Positions 36,649 to 46,406 are shown, numbered from the stretch's first letter. The stretch: 64,000 nt of DNA from Streptococcus mitis (GCF_000722695.1 NZ_JPFU01000015.1:124001-188000); one strand, 5' to 3'. Notes: generated by a model not told the origin, from the sequence alone. Made by a program: numbers and translations.

Positions 36649-37521
36649 ATGTTTTATTCTATCAAAGAATTGGTTGAGCAGGCAGAACTGGACTTTCAAG
36701 GAAATGTCGCAGAACTCATGATTACAACGGAGTTTGAATTGACAGGTCGTGAACGTGAAGAGGTTCTCCTTCTCATGGAACGCAATCTGGAAGTCATGAA
36801 AGCCTCTGTCCAACTTGGCCTCAATGAAAATAAATCTCGTAGTGGCCTGACAGGTGGAGATGCTGCCAAATTGGACCACTACATCAAAAACGGAAAAACT
36901 CTGTCGGATTACACGATTCTCTCTGCTGCCCGAAATGCCATCGCAGTCAATGAACACAATGCCAAAATGGGCTTGGTATGTGCCACTCCGACTGCTGGAA
37001 GTGCTGGCTGTCTGCCTTCTGTTCTAACTTCTGCTATTGAAAAATTAGACCTCAGCCACGAGCAACAGATGGATTTCCTCTTTGCTGCTGGTGCCTTTGG
37101 ACTAGTCATCGCAAACAATGCCTCTATCTCAGGTGCTGAGGGTGGCTGTCAAGCCGAGGTCGGCTCGGCCTCTGCTATGAGTGCCGCTGCCTTGACTCTT
37201 GCTGCGGGCGGAACACCTTATCAGGCCAGCCAGGCCATTGCCTTTGTCATTAAAAATATGCTAGGTCTCATCTGTGACCCTGTTGCTGGCTTGGTCGAAG
37301 TTCCCTGTGTAAAGCGCAATGCCATGGGAGCTAGCTTTGCCTTTATCGCAGCAGACATGGCCCTGGCAGGTATCGAATCTAAAATCCCTGTGGATGAAGT
37401 TATCGATGCCATGTACCAAGTAGGAGCAAGCATGCCAACTGCCTTTCGTGAAACAGCTGAAGGTGGACTCGCTGCCACACCTACTGGTCGTCGCCTCCAA
37501 AAAGAAATTTTCGGAGAATAA
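36649..37521 (+). CDS. sdaAA: L-serine dehydratase alpha subunit
   Basis: 290 residues, full length. Conserved cysteines lie in VCATPTAGSAGCLPSVL and in GLICDPVAGLVEVPCVKRN, which ligate the iron-sulfur cluster. GGAGG lies before the ATG. Cotranscribed with sdaAB and a HAD phosphatase gene 21 bases downstream. Confidence 0.95.
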   Translation: MFYSIKELVEQAELDFQGNVAELMITTEFELTGREREEVLLLMERNLEVMKASVQLGLNENKSRSGLTGGDAAKLDHYIKNGKTLSDYTILSAARNAIAVNEHNAKMGLVCATPTAGSAGCLPSVLTSAIEKLDLSHEQQMDFLFAAGAFGLVIANNASISGAEGGCQAEVGSASAMSAAALTLAAGGTPYQASQAIAFVIKNMLGLICDPVAGLVEVPCVKRNAMGASFAFIAADMALAGIESKIPVDEVIDAMYQVGASMPTAFRETAEGGLAATPTGRRLQKEIFGE

Positions 37522-37542
37522 GCTTATCAAATAGGAGAAACC

Positions 37543-38175
37543 ATGACCTCTATCTCAGCTATCTTTTTCGATCTGGATGGAACCCTCGTTGACAGTTCTA
37601 TCGGGATTCACAATGCCTTTACCCATACCTTTAAAGAGCTGGGGGTACCTAGCCCTGATGCCAAAACGATTCGTGATTTTATGGGACCGCCCCTTGAAAG
37701 TAGTTTTGCGGCCTGCCTGCCCAAAGAACAAATCTCTGAAGCTGTGCAGATATACCGTTCTTACTACAAGGAAAAAGGCATCCATGAAGCTCAACTTTTC
37801 CCTCAGATTGTAGAATTACTTGAAGAACTATCCAAGAATTACCCTCTCTATATCACCACTACAAAGAATACACCAACCGCTCAGGATATGACTAAAAATT
37901 TGGGAATCTATCATTTCTTTAATGGCATTTATGGTTCCAGCCCTGAAGCACCCCATAAGGCTGATGTCATTCGCCAAGCCTTGCAGGCACATCAACTAGC
38001 CCCTCAACAAGCCATCATCATCGGAGATACCAAGTTTGATATGCTGGGAGCTCAAGAAACAGGCATTCAGAAATTAGCCATCACTTGGGGATTTGGAGAG
38101 CAAGCAGATTTGCTCAACTATCAACCTGATTATATGGCCCACAAACCCTTAGAAGTTTTGGAGTATTTTCAATAA
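37543..38175 (+). CDS. HAD-superfamily phosphatase (Gph-like)
   Basis: 210 residues. Motif I FFDLDGTLVDS, motif II ITTTKN and motif III GDTKFDMLGAQETG mark a subclass-IA HAD phosphatase, close to phosphoglycolate phosphatases. The substrate is unproved. GGAG lies 5 bases before the ATG; third gene of the sda operon. Confidence 0.88.
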   Translation: MTSISAIFFDLDGTLVDSSIGIHNAFTHTFKELGVPSPDAKTIRDFMGPPLESSFAACLPKEQISEAVQIYRSYYKEKGIHEAQLFPQIVELLEELSKNYPLYITTTKNTPTAQDMTKNLGIYHFFNGIYGSSPEAPHKADVIRQALQAHQLAPQQAIIIGDTKFDMLGAQETGIQKLAITWGFGEQADLLNYQPDYMAHKPLEVLEYFQ

Positions 38176-38231
38176 CATAGACTGGGCAATAACTCTATTT
38201 CAGAATAAAACGAAGCAAGTCTCTACATAAC

Positions 38232-38275
38232 AAAACGCATACTACCAAGGTTTAAGTCCTAATAATATGCGTTTT
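38232..38275. terminator. Bidirectional terminator between HAD and dehydratase genes
   Basis: A 9-bp stem (AAAACGCAT/ATGCGTTTT) with a long A/T-rich loop and a T run (TTTTCTTTTTT) on the plus side, between convergent genes. Confidence 0.7.
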
Positions 38276-38280
38276 CTTTT

Positions 38281-40131
38281 TTATTCAACGTGGGTTGTTT
38301 GATTGGCAAAGGCGATAATGGCTTGCTTCAATTCATCTCCACTGAGAGTTCGGAACTCTTCAATTTTTTGATCGATGGCTTCTAGAGGCATGACATTGAC
38401 CTTACCAACGAAAATCTTATCCATAACCTGATTGTCAACGAGTTCGGTTGATACCAAGAGTTCTTCGTAGAGTTTTTCACCTGGGCGGATTCCCACTTCA
38501 ACGATTGGAATTTCACTTTCAGTGTGGCCACTTAAAAGGACCATTTTCTTGGCCAAGTCATAAATCTTGACGGGTTTGCCCATATCAAGGATAAAGACTT
38601 CGCCATCCTTGGCATAAGCACCTGCATGGATAACCAAACGGCTAGCTTCTGGAATGGTCATAAAGTAACGGGTCATGCGGAAGTCTGTCACTGTTACAGG
38701 ACCACCTTCAGCAATCTGACGTTCAAAGACTGGAATTACACTACCACGACTACCAAGAACATTCCCAAAACGAACAGCACAGTAGGTGGATTGACTACGT
38801 TGGTTAAAGCCAGTAACAATCAACTCAGCCACGCGCTTGGTTGCTCCCATAACATTAGGTGGATTGACCGCCTTATCCGTCGAAATCATAACCATCTTAG
38901 GCACCTTGGCTTCATCAACAGCCCTAGCAACATTGTAGGTTCCACGGATATTGTTTTTGAAGGCTTCTTTTGGATTGCGCTCCATCATAGGAACGTGCTT
39001 GTGGGCAGCCGCATGATAAACAATAGCAGGCTTGTACTGCTCAAAGACTTGCAAGAGACGGTCGTAGTCTTGAATATCTGCAATAACAGGTACATAATCA
39101 ATCCCTTGGAACTTGCGAATCAATTCATGATACACAAGGTAAATTGAGTTTTCCCCGTGACCGAGCAAGACGATGCGTTCAGGATTGAAGCGGCTAACTT
39201 GGCGACAGATTTCAGAACCGATTGAACCACCAGCTCCTGTAACCAAGATCGTTTTTCCAGTAAGTTCTGTACCCAGACGCGATTCGTCAAGACGAATTTC
39301 CTGACGGCCCAAAAGGTCTGTGATATCAATCTTTTGGAAGCCTCCACCTGCTTGGTGAAGTCCTTGAACAACAGTTTCAACCTTAGGCATCTTGTAACAT
39401 TTGACACCCAGCTTATTACACATCTGCAAGATACGCTCATACTCTGACGGATCAAGCGACGGAATCGCAACGATCACACGCTCGATTTGATGGCGTTTAG
39501 CTAATTCAGGCAGATTGTCATAAGAGCCCAAAACAGGGATACCACCAAGTTTTTGACCCTTTTTCTTTTCATCATTATCCAAAATACCAACAAGTTCTAA
39601 ATCACTGGTTGGGTGTTGGTAGCTGTTCATAAAGAGAGCTCCACCATCGCCAGCACCAATCAAGAAGGTACGACGGTGTTCTCCATCACCACTGCCTTTT
39701 TTACGTTTAGAGTAGATTAACTGCCAAGTAATCCGTGGCAATAAAATCAAGAAGGTACTCAACAAGATAAAGAGAATGATAAAACGGATTGAAAATAGAG
39801 GTAAGAAGGCATAGCAGATGCTATATGACAAGACACTGCTCGCAGTCACACCAAAAAAGATTTTCATAAAATCCGTAATCTTACTGTAACGGCTGATACT
39901 AGCGTTCAACCCCCAAAATCCAATCATCAATTGATAAAACAAGAAGGCCAAACTCGTATAGATAATGTAGTCAACAGGTGCTGGATTAATCAATCCGTAA
40001 AATAAGATATAAGATACAATGATGGAAACCACCATACTGAAAATATCAAATATGCCCCAAAAGACTTGTTTTTGTTGTTTATTTAAAATTTCCACCAGAT
40101 CAATGACATAATCCGTGAGTTTTTTATTCAT
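38281..40131 (-). CDS. Nucleotide-sugar 4,6-dehydratase/epimerase (FlaA1/CapD/PglF-like membrane protein)
   Basis: 616 residues. Four N-terminal membrane helices (about residues 20-135) are followed by a Rossmann-like domain (LIGAGDGGALFMNSY) and the catalytic short-chain-dehydrogenase domain (VTGAGGSIGSEICRQ about residues 295-309; STDKAVNPPNVMGATKR, with Met in place of the usual Tyr as in PglF/FlaA1). It makes modified UDP-sugars for surface polysaccharide. GGAGGAG lies upstream. A glycosyltransferase gene precedes it. Confidence 0.9.
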   Translation of the reverse strand: MNKKLTDYVIDLVEILNKQQKQVFWGIFDIFSMVVSIIVSYILFYGLINPAPVDYIIYTSLAFLFYQLMIGFWGLNASISRYSKITDFMKIFFGVTASSVLSYSICYAFLPLFSIRFIILFILLSTFLILLPRITWQLIYSKRKKGSGDGEHRRTFLIGAGDGGALFMNSYQHPTSDLELVGILDNDEKKKGQKLGGIPVLGSYDNLPELAKRHQIERVIVAIPSLDPSEYERILQMCNKLGVKCYKMPKVETVVQGLHQAGGGFQKIDITDLLGRQEIRLDESRLGTELTGKTILVTGAGGSIGSEICRQVSRFNPERIVLLGHGENSIYLVYHELIRKFQGIDYVPVIADIQDYDRLLQVFEQYKPAIVYHAAAHKHVPMMERNPKEAFKNNIRGTYNVARAVDEAKVPKMVMISTDKAVNPPNVMGATKRVAELIVTGFNQRSQSTYCAVRFGNVLGSRGSVIPVFERQIAEGGPVTVTDFRMTRYFMTIPEASRLVIHAGAYAKDGEVFILDMGKPVKIYDLAKKMVLLSGHTESEIPIVEVGIRPGEKLYEELLVSTELVDNQVMDKIFVGKVNVMPLEAIDQKIEEFRTLSGDELKQAIIAFANQTTHVE

Positions 40132-40217
40132 AGAAATTTACTCCTCCTTAAAAGAGCTGAATGGTTATATTGTTATTATAACACTTTTTTATCCAGTTTA
40201 CGATTTGCTACAATCTT

Positions 40218-41048
40218 TTAATTGCTTTTTCGTAACAGCTTCATAAAAATAAACTGTCTGACAAATCCTGGACAAAGGGCAACAACCATCTGAATCGCAA
40301 CACTCTTGGCGTACTCTCTGTAAGAAATTTGCCCTCTCTTCAGCATGCGCTGACGAGCTTGACGATAGAGTTTGAGGTAACGCAGTCCCCCACGACGCTC
40401 AAACATCCCTGCTCCGACACGAACCTGACACAAGATTTGATCCAGATTTCCAGTCTTGGCTCCTGTAGCAATCATATTGAGCCAAAGGAGGTCATCCTCC
40501 ATATAAAGGCCATCCTCATAGTTGCCTGCCTTGAGAACCATGTCCTTCTTGAACATGACAGTCATATGGTTAAAGGCACTTCTCATCCTTTGATAAGCCA
40601 CAATATCTGCATGTTGAGTCGGAACACGACGGTAAGAAACAATCTCATCAGGATTATCAATAAATTCTGCAATATGGCCACCTAATAGGTCGAGGTTGTC
40701 CTTCTCCATTAACTGAACCTGTTTCTCAAAACGATCTGGAACAGCAATATCATCCGTATCCATACGGGCAATAATATCATACTGACACTGCAAAACACCC
40801 TGTCGAAGAGCCAGACCCAAACCTTGATTCTGCTCAAGAGGATAGCGTTTCACTGGAATATCAGACTCAGCTTCAAGCTGGTCTAATACCTGATAGAGCT
40901 CAGGAGTCAAAGGCCCATCCTCAACCAGAACCAACTCACTCGGTTTCAAGGTTTGATTTTGAATACTATTAATGGCATCTATCAAAAATGTCGGATTTTC
41001 CTTTACATAGACCGACATCAAGACGCTGATTTTTTGCTTTTCAAGCAC
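40218..41048 (-). CDS. Family-2 glycosyltransferase
   Basis: 276 residues. A GT-A N-terminal fold with KISVLMSVYVKENPTFLIDA and the metal-binding DTDD (RMDTDDIAVPDRFE about residues 95-108), then YMEDDLLWLNM. It starts with GTG at 41048, 7 bases after GGAG. Probably adds sugars to surface polysaccharide, together with the downstream dehydratase. Confidence 0.9.
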   Translation of the reverse strand: MLEKQKISVLMSVYVKENPTFLIDAINSIQNQTLKPSELVLVEDGPLTPELYQVLDQLEAESDIPVKRYPLEQNQGLGLALRQGVLQCQYDIIARMDTDDIAVPDRFEKQVQLMEKDNLDLLGGHIAEFIDNPDEIVSYRRVPTQHADIVAYQRMRSAFNHMTVMFKKDMVLKAGNYEDGLYMEDDLLWLNMIATGAKTGNLDQILCQVRVGAGMFERRGGLRYLKLYRQARQRMLKRGQISYREYAKSVAIQMVVALCPGFVRQFIFMKLLRKSN

Positions 41049-41202
41049 AGTTTTTCTCCAATATATAGATTTCCTTCCACTATTTTATCATAATTTTCAA
41101 GACTTTCCCATTTTTATCTTGAAAGCCCAAAACCTTACTTGACATTATAAGGAAAAAACCTTAAAATAAGCTGTTATTAAAATCAGCTAGAAGAGGTATT
41201 AT

Positions 41203-42369
41203 ATGAAAAAGCAATCACTCTTTTTTGTTCCAGGTATTATACTAATTGGTGTTTCCTTGCGGACTCCTTTTACTGTTTTACCCATTATTTTGGGAGATAT
41301 TTCGCAAGGACTGGGAGTCGAAGTTAGTTCACTTGGTGTCCTGACCAGCCTTCCTCTCCTCATGTTTACCCTCTTCTCACTATTTTCTACCCGACTGGCT
41401 CAGAAAATTGGCTTGGAGCATCTTTTTACCTACAGCCTCTTCTTCTTGACTATCGGTTCTCTGATTCGACTAATCAATCTACCCCTGCTCTATCTAGGAA
41501 CCTTGATGGTTGGGGCAAGTATCGCAGTCATCAATGTTCTGCTTCCTAGTCTTATCCAAGCTAATCAACCAAAGAAGATTGGTTTTCTGACCACCTTATA
41601 TGTAACGTCTATGGGGATTGCGACGGCTCTGGCCTCCTATCTGGCTGTGCCTATTACACAAGCCAGTTCTTGGAAAGGACTTATCATCCTCCTCACCCTG
41701 CTCTGCCTAGCAACTTTTTTGGTCTGGCTCCCAAATCACCGCTATAATCACAGACTGGCTCCACAAACCAAACAAAAAAGCAAAACAAAGGTCATGCGTA
41801 ATAAACAGGTCTGGGCAGTGATTGTCTTTGCAGGTTTTCAATCCTTGCTCTTTTACACTGCTATGACTTGGTTACCGACCATGGCTATCCATGCAGGCCT
41901 ATCCAGTCACGAAGCTGGCTTGCTGACCTCTATCTTCTCTCTGATTAGCATTCCTTTTTCAATGACCATCCCAAGCCTGACAACTAGTTTATCTACTCGC
42001 AACCGTCAGCTCATGCTCACTCTGGTTTCACTAGCTGGTGTTGTCGGCATTTCCATGCTCTTTTTCCCTGTTAGTAATTTCTTTTACTGGCTTGCCATCC
42101 ATCTTCTCATCGGAACTGCAACCAGCGCCCTCTTCCCTTATCTCATGGTCAACTTTTCACTCAAGACAAGCGCCCCTGAAAAGACTGCCCAGTTGTCTGG
42201 TTTATCTCAAACAGGAGGCTATATCCTAGCAGCCTTTGGACCGACTCTCTTTGGTTACAGTTTTGACCTTTTCCACTCTTGGGTACCAGCTGTAGCGGCC
42301 CTCTTGCTCGTCGATATCCTGATGACTGTGGCTCTCTTTACAGTAGACAGAGCTGATAAAATCCTCTAA
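41203..42369 (+). CDS. MFS transporter, CynX/NimT-like
   Basis: 388 residues and about 12 membrane helices. The start reads FFVPGIILIGVSLRTPFTVL, a typical opening of CynX/NimT (cyanate/nitroimidazole) family permeases, and GLSQTGGYILAAFGPTLFG lies near the end. AGAGG before the ATG. The transported compound is not known. Ends at an intrinsic terminator. Confidence 0.87.
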   Translation: MKKQSLFFVPGIILIGVSLRTPFTVLPIILGDISQGLGVEVSSLGVLTSLPLLMFTLFSLFSTRLAQKIGLEHLFTYSLFFLTIGSLIRLINLPLLYLGTLMVGASIAVINVLLPSLIQANQPKKIGFLTTLYVTSMGIATALASYLAVPITQASSWKGLIILLTLLCLATFLVWLPNHRYNHRLAPQTKQKSKTKVMRNKQVWAVIVFAGFQSLLFYTAMTWLPTMAIHAGLSSHEAGLLTSIFSLISIPFSMTIPSLTTSLSTRNRQLMLTLVSLAGVVGISMLFFPVSNFFYWLAIHLLIGTATSALFPYLMVNFSLKTSAPEKTAQLSGLSQTGGYILAAFGPTLFGYSFDLFHSWVPAVAALLLVDILMTVALFTVDRADKIL

Positions 42370-42393
42370 ACTCCTAGTAAAAACTAGGAGTTT
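42368..42393 (+). terminator. Terminator after MFS gene
   Basis: A 10-bp stem (AAACTCCTAG/CTAGGAGTTT), 6-base loop and T run, beginning within the stop codon. Confidence 0.9.
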
Positions 42394-42394
42394 T

Positions 42395-42490
42395 TTATAT
42401 ATAAAAATTTTACACATTTTTCTTGACAGGGCTTTCTTTTAGATGTACAATGTATGTGTAGAAAAATTATATATAAAAATCTTACACATT
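42395..42490 (+). promoter_or_regulatory. PadR operon promoter flanked by 22-base direct repeats
   Basis: TTGACA (42423-42428) and TACAAT (42446-42451) are 17 bases apart. Near-identical 22-base repeats (TATATATAAAAAT-t/c-TTACACAT) lie on both sides, about 42395-42417 and 42469-42490. These are good candidates for PadR autoregulation sites. Confidence 0.7.
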
Positions 42491-42507
42491 AGAAAAGGAG
42501 GTTTCTC

Positions 42508-42834
42508 ATGTACTTTCCAACATCCTCTGCCTTGATTGAATTTCTCATCTTGGCCGTACTGGAAAAAGGGGATTCTTATGGTTATGAGATTAGCCAGACC
42601 ATTAAGCTGATCGCTAATATCAAAGAATCTACACTCTATCCTATCTTAAAAAAATTGGAAGGCAATAGCTTTCTGATAACCTACTCTAGAGAGTTCCAAG
42701 GTCGCATGCGCAAATACTACTCCTTGACAAATGGTGGTATAGAGCAACTCTTGACCCTAAAAGATGAATGGACACTCTATACAGACACCATCAATGGCAT
42801 CATAGAAGGGAGTATCCGCCATGACAAGAACTGA
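42508..42834 (+). CDS. PadR family transcriptional regulator
   Basis: 108 residues: a winged-helix start, LIEFLILAVLEKGDSYGYEI, with ESTLYPILKKLEG in the recognition region. AAAAGGAGG precedes the ATG. It overlaps the next gene by 14 bases. In such operons PadR represses its own envelope-protein genes and is released by cell-envelope stress or ligands. Confidence 0.92.
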   Translation: MYFPTSSALIEFLILAVLEKGDSYGYEISQTIKLIANIKESTLYPILKKLEGNSFLITYSREFQGRMRKYYSLTNGGIEQLLTLKDEWTLYTDTINGIIEGSIRHDKN

Positions 42835-43414
42835 ATACCTGACTCAGCTAGAACTCTATCTCAAAAAACTGCCTCAGGCTGACCAAATCGAAGCCATGGA
42901 CTATTTCAGAGAACTCTTTGACGATGCTGGAGTCGAGGGAGAAGAGGAACTCATCGCTAGTTTAGGAACTCCCAAAGAAGCGGCCCACGAAGTTCTCTCA
43001 AATCTTCTTGATAAAAAAATCAATGAAGCACCTGCTCAAAAGAATAACCGACAAATTTTGCATATCGCCTTGTTAGCCCTACTTGCAGCACCCATCGGTA
43101 TTCCTTTAGGAATCGCCATTCTCTTGGCTCTTTTCGCAATCCTTGTGGCCGCTTCGAGCGTCATCTTGGCTTTCTTTGTAGTTTCCATACTTGGTATCAT
43201 CGGTGGATTCCTATTTTTAGTTGAAAGTTTCACTGTCTTAACCCAAGCTAAATCAGCCTTTATCTTGATTTTTGGTTCTGGTTTACTGGCTATCGGTGCT
43301 TCTTCACTAGTCTTACTAGGTATTTCCTATGTAGCCCGCTTCTTCGGCCTACTCATTGTTCGCCTGGTGCAATTTGTTCTCAAAAAAGGAAAGAGAGGTG
43401 ACCAGCATGCGTAA
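42821..43414 (+). CDS. DUF1700 family membrane protein
   Basis: 197 residues. An N-terminal helical domain (YLTQLELYLKKLPQADQIEAM, then LGTPKEAAHEVL) is followed by three or more membrane helices. This is the DUF1700 protein that regularly follows PadR regulators. It overlaps both neighbours, so the genes are translated as a unit. Confidence 0.88.
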   Translation: MTRTEYLTQLELYLKKLPQADQIEAMDYFRELFDDAGVEGEEELIASLGTPKEAAHEVLSNLLDKKINEAPAQKNNRQILHIALLALLAAPIGIPLGIAILLALFAILVAASSVILAFFVVSILGIIGGFLFLVESFTVLTQAKSAFILIFGSGLLAIGASSLVLLGISYVARFFGLLIVRLVQFVLKKGKRGDQHA

Positions 43415-44318
43415 GTTTACAAAAGGATTTCTCATTTTTGGTGTGGTGACTACCATTATCGGCTTTATCCTGCTCTTTGTAGGCATCCAATCTGACGGGA
43501 TTAAGAGTTTGCTTGCCATGTCCAAGGAGCCTGTCTATGATAGTCGGATGGAAGAGTTCACCTTTGGCAAGGAAGTCGAAAACCTAGAGATCACGCTCCA
43601 CCAACACGCGCTGACCATCACAGACTCTTTCGATGATCAAATCCACATTTCTTATCATCCATCTATTTCTGCTAACCATGATCTTGTCACAAATCAAAAC
43701 GACAAAACTCTAAGCCTCACTGATAAGAAACTGTCTGAAACTCCACTTATCTCTTCTGGAATCGGCAGGATTCTCCATATCGCAAGTAGCTACTCTAGTC
43801 GTTTTGATGAAGTTATTCTCCAATTGCCAAAAGGAAGAGCTTTAAAAGGGATCAACATCTCAGCCAATCGCGGTCAAACTAGTATCACCAATGCCAGTCT
43901 TGAAAATGCGACCCTCAATACAAACAGCTATATCCTCCGAATTAAAGGAAGTCGTATCAAAAACAGTAAACTCACAACGCCCAATATCGTTAATATCTTC
44001 GATACAGACCTTACAGATAGTCAGCTAGAGTCAACAGAACATCACTTCCGCGCTGAAAATATTAAAGTATATGGTAAAGTAGAACTATCTTCTAAAAATG
44101 CGCTCAGTATCATGCTAACTCAAAAAGAAAGCCAAGAAATTAACTTAGACCTCTCGAGTCACCATGGTTTTATTTATCAATTATTAAGAGATAAGAGTCA
44201 ACAGAAACCCAACGAATTAAGCAACCCTTACAAAACTGAAAAGACCGATGTAAAAGGTCAACTCATAGCTAAGGCTGATGATTATATTAGTCTTGAGACT
44301 ACAGCCAACAGACCTTAA
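43407..44318 (+). CDS. DUF4097-type putative adhesin/envelope protein
   Basis: 303 residues from the ATG at 43407, preceded by AGAGAGGTG; an in-frame start at 43356 lies deep in the previous gene. One N-terminal membrane helix (FLIFGVVTTIIGFILLFVG) then a beta-helix-like repeat region (ENATLNTNSYILRIKGSRI, NSKLTTPNIVNIFDTDL). Third gene of the PadR operon; exposed outside the membrane. Confidence 0.83.
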   Translation: MRKFTKGFLIFGVVTTIIGFILLFVGIQSDGIKSLLAMSKEPVYDSRMEEFTFGKEVENLEITLHQHALTITDSFDDQIHISYHPSISANHDLVTNQNDKTLSLTDKKLSETPLISSGIGRILHIASSYSSRFDEVILQLPKGRALKGINISANRGQTSITNASLENATLNTNSYILRIKGSRIKNSKLTTPNIVNIFDTDLTDSQLESTEHHFRAENIKVYGKVELSSKNALSIMLTQKESQEINLDLSSHHGFIYQLLRDKSQQKPNELSNPYKTEKTDVKGQLIAKADDYISLETTANRP

Positions 44319-44375
44319 CAAACCTATTTATATCGACCACAATAACGCATATCTAACTAAAAAGGAGGTTCTACC

Positions 44376-45440
44376 ATGAAACAAGAATGGTTTGAAAGTA
44401 ATGATTTTGTAAAAGCAACAAGCAAGAACAAGCCTGATGAACAGCCCCAAGATCTTGCAGACAAGGCTGAAGAAACTATAGTTAATCTCGATACGCCAAT
44501 TGAAAAAAATATTCAAGTAGAGGAGGAAGTCTCTCAAGCTGAAGTCGAACTAGAAAGCCAGCAAGAAGAGAAAATTGAAACTCCTGAAGACGGTGAAACG
44601 AAAACAGAAATAGAAGAAAAGAAAGCATCCAATTCTACTGAAGAAGAGCAAGACCTTTCTAAAGAAACAGAAAAAGTCACTATAGCTGAAGAAAGTCAAG
44701 AAGCACTTCCTCAGCAAAACACAACCACGAAAGAGCCCCTTCTTATCAGCAAATCCTTAGAAAGTCCTTATATCCCCTACCAATCTCCAAAATCTAGGGA
44801 TAAATGGAAAGAGCATGCGCTTGATTTTTGGTCTTGGCTAGTGGAAGCAATCAAATCTCCTACAAGCAAGCTTGAAACAAGTAGCACACACAGTTATACA
44901 GCCTTCCTCTTGCTCATTCTGTTTTCTGCATCTTCCTTTTTCTTTAGTATCTACCACATCAAACATGCTTACTATGGACATATAGCAACGATGCATAATC
45001 ACTTCCCTGAGCAGCTAGCTCCTTTAACTCTCTTTTCAATCATCTCTATCCTAGTAGCGACAACACTCTTCTTCTTTTCATTCCTCTTGGGTAGTTTTGT
45101 CGTGAGACGATTTATCCACCAGGAAAAAGACTGGACGCTAGAAAAGGTTGTCCAACAATACAGTCAACTCTTGGCAATTCCAATCTTCCTCACTGCTATT
45201 GCTAGTTTCTTTGCCTTCTTTGACAGCCTACGATTTACAGCCCTCTTATGTGTGATTAGCATTGGAATCATTCTGCTTGCCAGCCTCCATATCATTACGA
45301 GACCTAGTCAATCAAGTGAAACCGACTCCTTTTATCAGTTATTCTTATCTGTCCTTGTGAACGGAGTCATTATCCTCCTCTTCTTTGTAGCTGAAGTGGC
45401 ACTGATTGGAGATTATCTTCGTATCTTGGCCTTTCTTTAA
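44376..45440 (+). CDS. Membrane protein with acidic N-terminal domain
   Basis: 354 residues. A very acidic, Glu/Gln-rich disordered cytoplasmic part (about residues 1-130) is followed by about five membrane helices. AAAGGAGG precedes the ATG. It ends the PadR operon. The last about 90 codons and the terminator are repeated at 49413-49711. Function unknown. Confidence 0.82.
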   Translation: MKQEWFESNDFVKATSKNKPDEQPQDLADKAEETIVNLDTPIEKNIQVEEEVSQAEVELESQQEEKIETPEDGETKTEIEEKKASNSTEEEQDLSKETEKVTIAEESQEALPQQNTTTKEPLLISKSLESPYIPYQSPKSRDKWKEHALDFWSWLVEAIKSPTSKLETSSTHSYTAFLLLILFSASSFFFSIYHIKHAYYGHIATMHNHFPEQLAPLTLFSIISILVATTLFFFSFLLGSFVVRRFIHQEKDWTLEKVVQQYSQLLAIPIFLTAIASFFAFFDSLRFTALLCVISIGIILLASLHIITRPSQSSETDSFYQLFLSVLVNGVIILLFFVAEVALIGDYLRILAFL

Positions 45441-45566
45441 ACTTCAATCCTGTCTTCCATGGCAGGATTTTTTCTATGCCAAAAAGCAAGTCGATTGACC
45501 TGCTTCTGCTTTACTTTTCTTGTGCCAATCCTTCAAAATCTTGTCCAAGGATGGGTTGTACTTCTA
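45171..45566. repeat. Left copy of 396-bp direct repeat bracketing an accessory module
   Basis: Matches 49413-49808 with few mismatches and the same length. It covers the 3' end of the 44376 gene, the intergenic terminators and the last 47 bases of the convergent gene that is intact at 49762. Confidence 0.93.
45446..45469 (+). terminator. Terminator after the PadR operon
   Basis: A 7-bp stem (AATCCTG/CAGGATT) followed by TTTTTT. Duplicated at 49688-49711. Confidence 0.8.
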
Positions 45567-45832
45567 TAGTTTAGTAGTATAATAACGTTGCTATGAAGTT
45601 CGTTATTCCAAATATTTAACAAACTAGGAGTCTCAATTTGATAAGAGTCCGCATCAATACCATAGCTTTTTAGTATATCTTCTATATCAAACAAAGACAG
45701 TCCTTGGTGGTTATTGTTATCAAATTGTAGACTATCTAAATGTTCTAATTTTGGGAAATAGTAAGAAATGATTGTCTTTACACAAGCCATTCCACAATCC
45801 AGCAAAGTTGCTTGTTTATAGTGGCTAACCAT
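45533..45832 (-). pseudogene. C39 peptidase domain fragment of a bacteriocin/lantibiotic transporter
   Basis: The ATG at 45832 follows AAGGAG. HYKQATLLDCGMACVKTIIS carries the catalytic Cys of C39 leader peptidases, and the frame continues to NVIILLNYR. The gene then enters the 396-bp repeat (45566 and leftward) and stops after a spurious tail, losing the His/Asp part of the peptidase and the whole transporter. It overlaps the preceding DUF4097 gene by 8 bases. Confidence 0.85.
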
Positions 45833-46406
45833 TATTTTCTCCTTTTTCAACACTTATCTTACTATAACCATCAACTTCAATGACGCTATTCGAAGTTTGA
45901 TTTGTCGTAGGAACCCTTAAAACTTCTCCTGTATTATTTGTATGTAAAGTATAGATTCCATCAAAGTCTTCAGGAACTGTAATAGATACATCACCAACAA
46001 GAGTATCTATAAATATTTTTTCGAAAGTCGCATTTTTCCCTAAGGAAATGGTTACATATAACTTATCTTTCCCTTGTGAACTCAAAGCCAAATTAAAGCC
46101 ATGTTGTGAAAATGGAATATATAGACTATCTGAACTCATTTTAACGTTTTTAGTTATGTTATTCACTGATTCTTCGGAAACTTTTCCTTCTATTTGAACA
46201 CTTGTTTCATCTGATTCACTCTTGACAACTTTAACATCAATTGCTTGCTTTGAACCATAAAACTCTAACGTTTTGATGCTTTTAGAAGAAAGAGCCCACG
46301 ATTGTTTTACACTGATTGTCGTCTCTCCTCGTTTTAAGGTTAATAAAATTCCAGCTACTACAAACAGTAACAACAGCCCAATTACAATTCCTATTTTTTT
46401 CATCAT
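45825..46406 (-). CDS. DUF4097-like membrane-anchored protein of the immunity module
   Basis: 193 residues with an N-terminal membrane helix (IGIVIGLLLLFVVAGILL) and a beta-rich outer part (KIFIDTLVGDVSITVPEDF), similar in type to the protein at 43407. AGGAG precedes the double ATG. It sits 8 bases after the ABC permease and overlaps the C39 fragment. Confidence 0.75.
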   Translation of the reverse strand: MMKKIGIVIGLLLLFVVAGILLTLKRGETTISVKQSWALSSKSIKTLEFYGSKQAIDVKVVKSESDETSVQIEGKVSEESVNNITKNVKMSSDSLYIPFSQHGFNLALSSQGKDKLYVTISLGKNATFEKIFIDTLVGDVSITVPEDFDGIYTLHTNNTGEVLRVPTTNQTSNSVIEVDGYSKISVEKGENNG

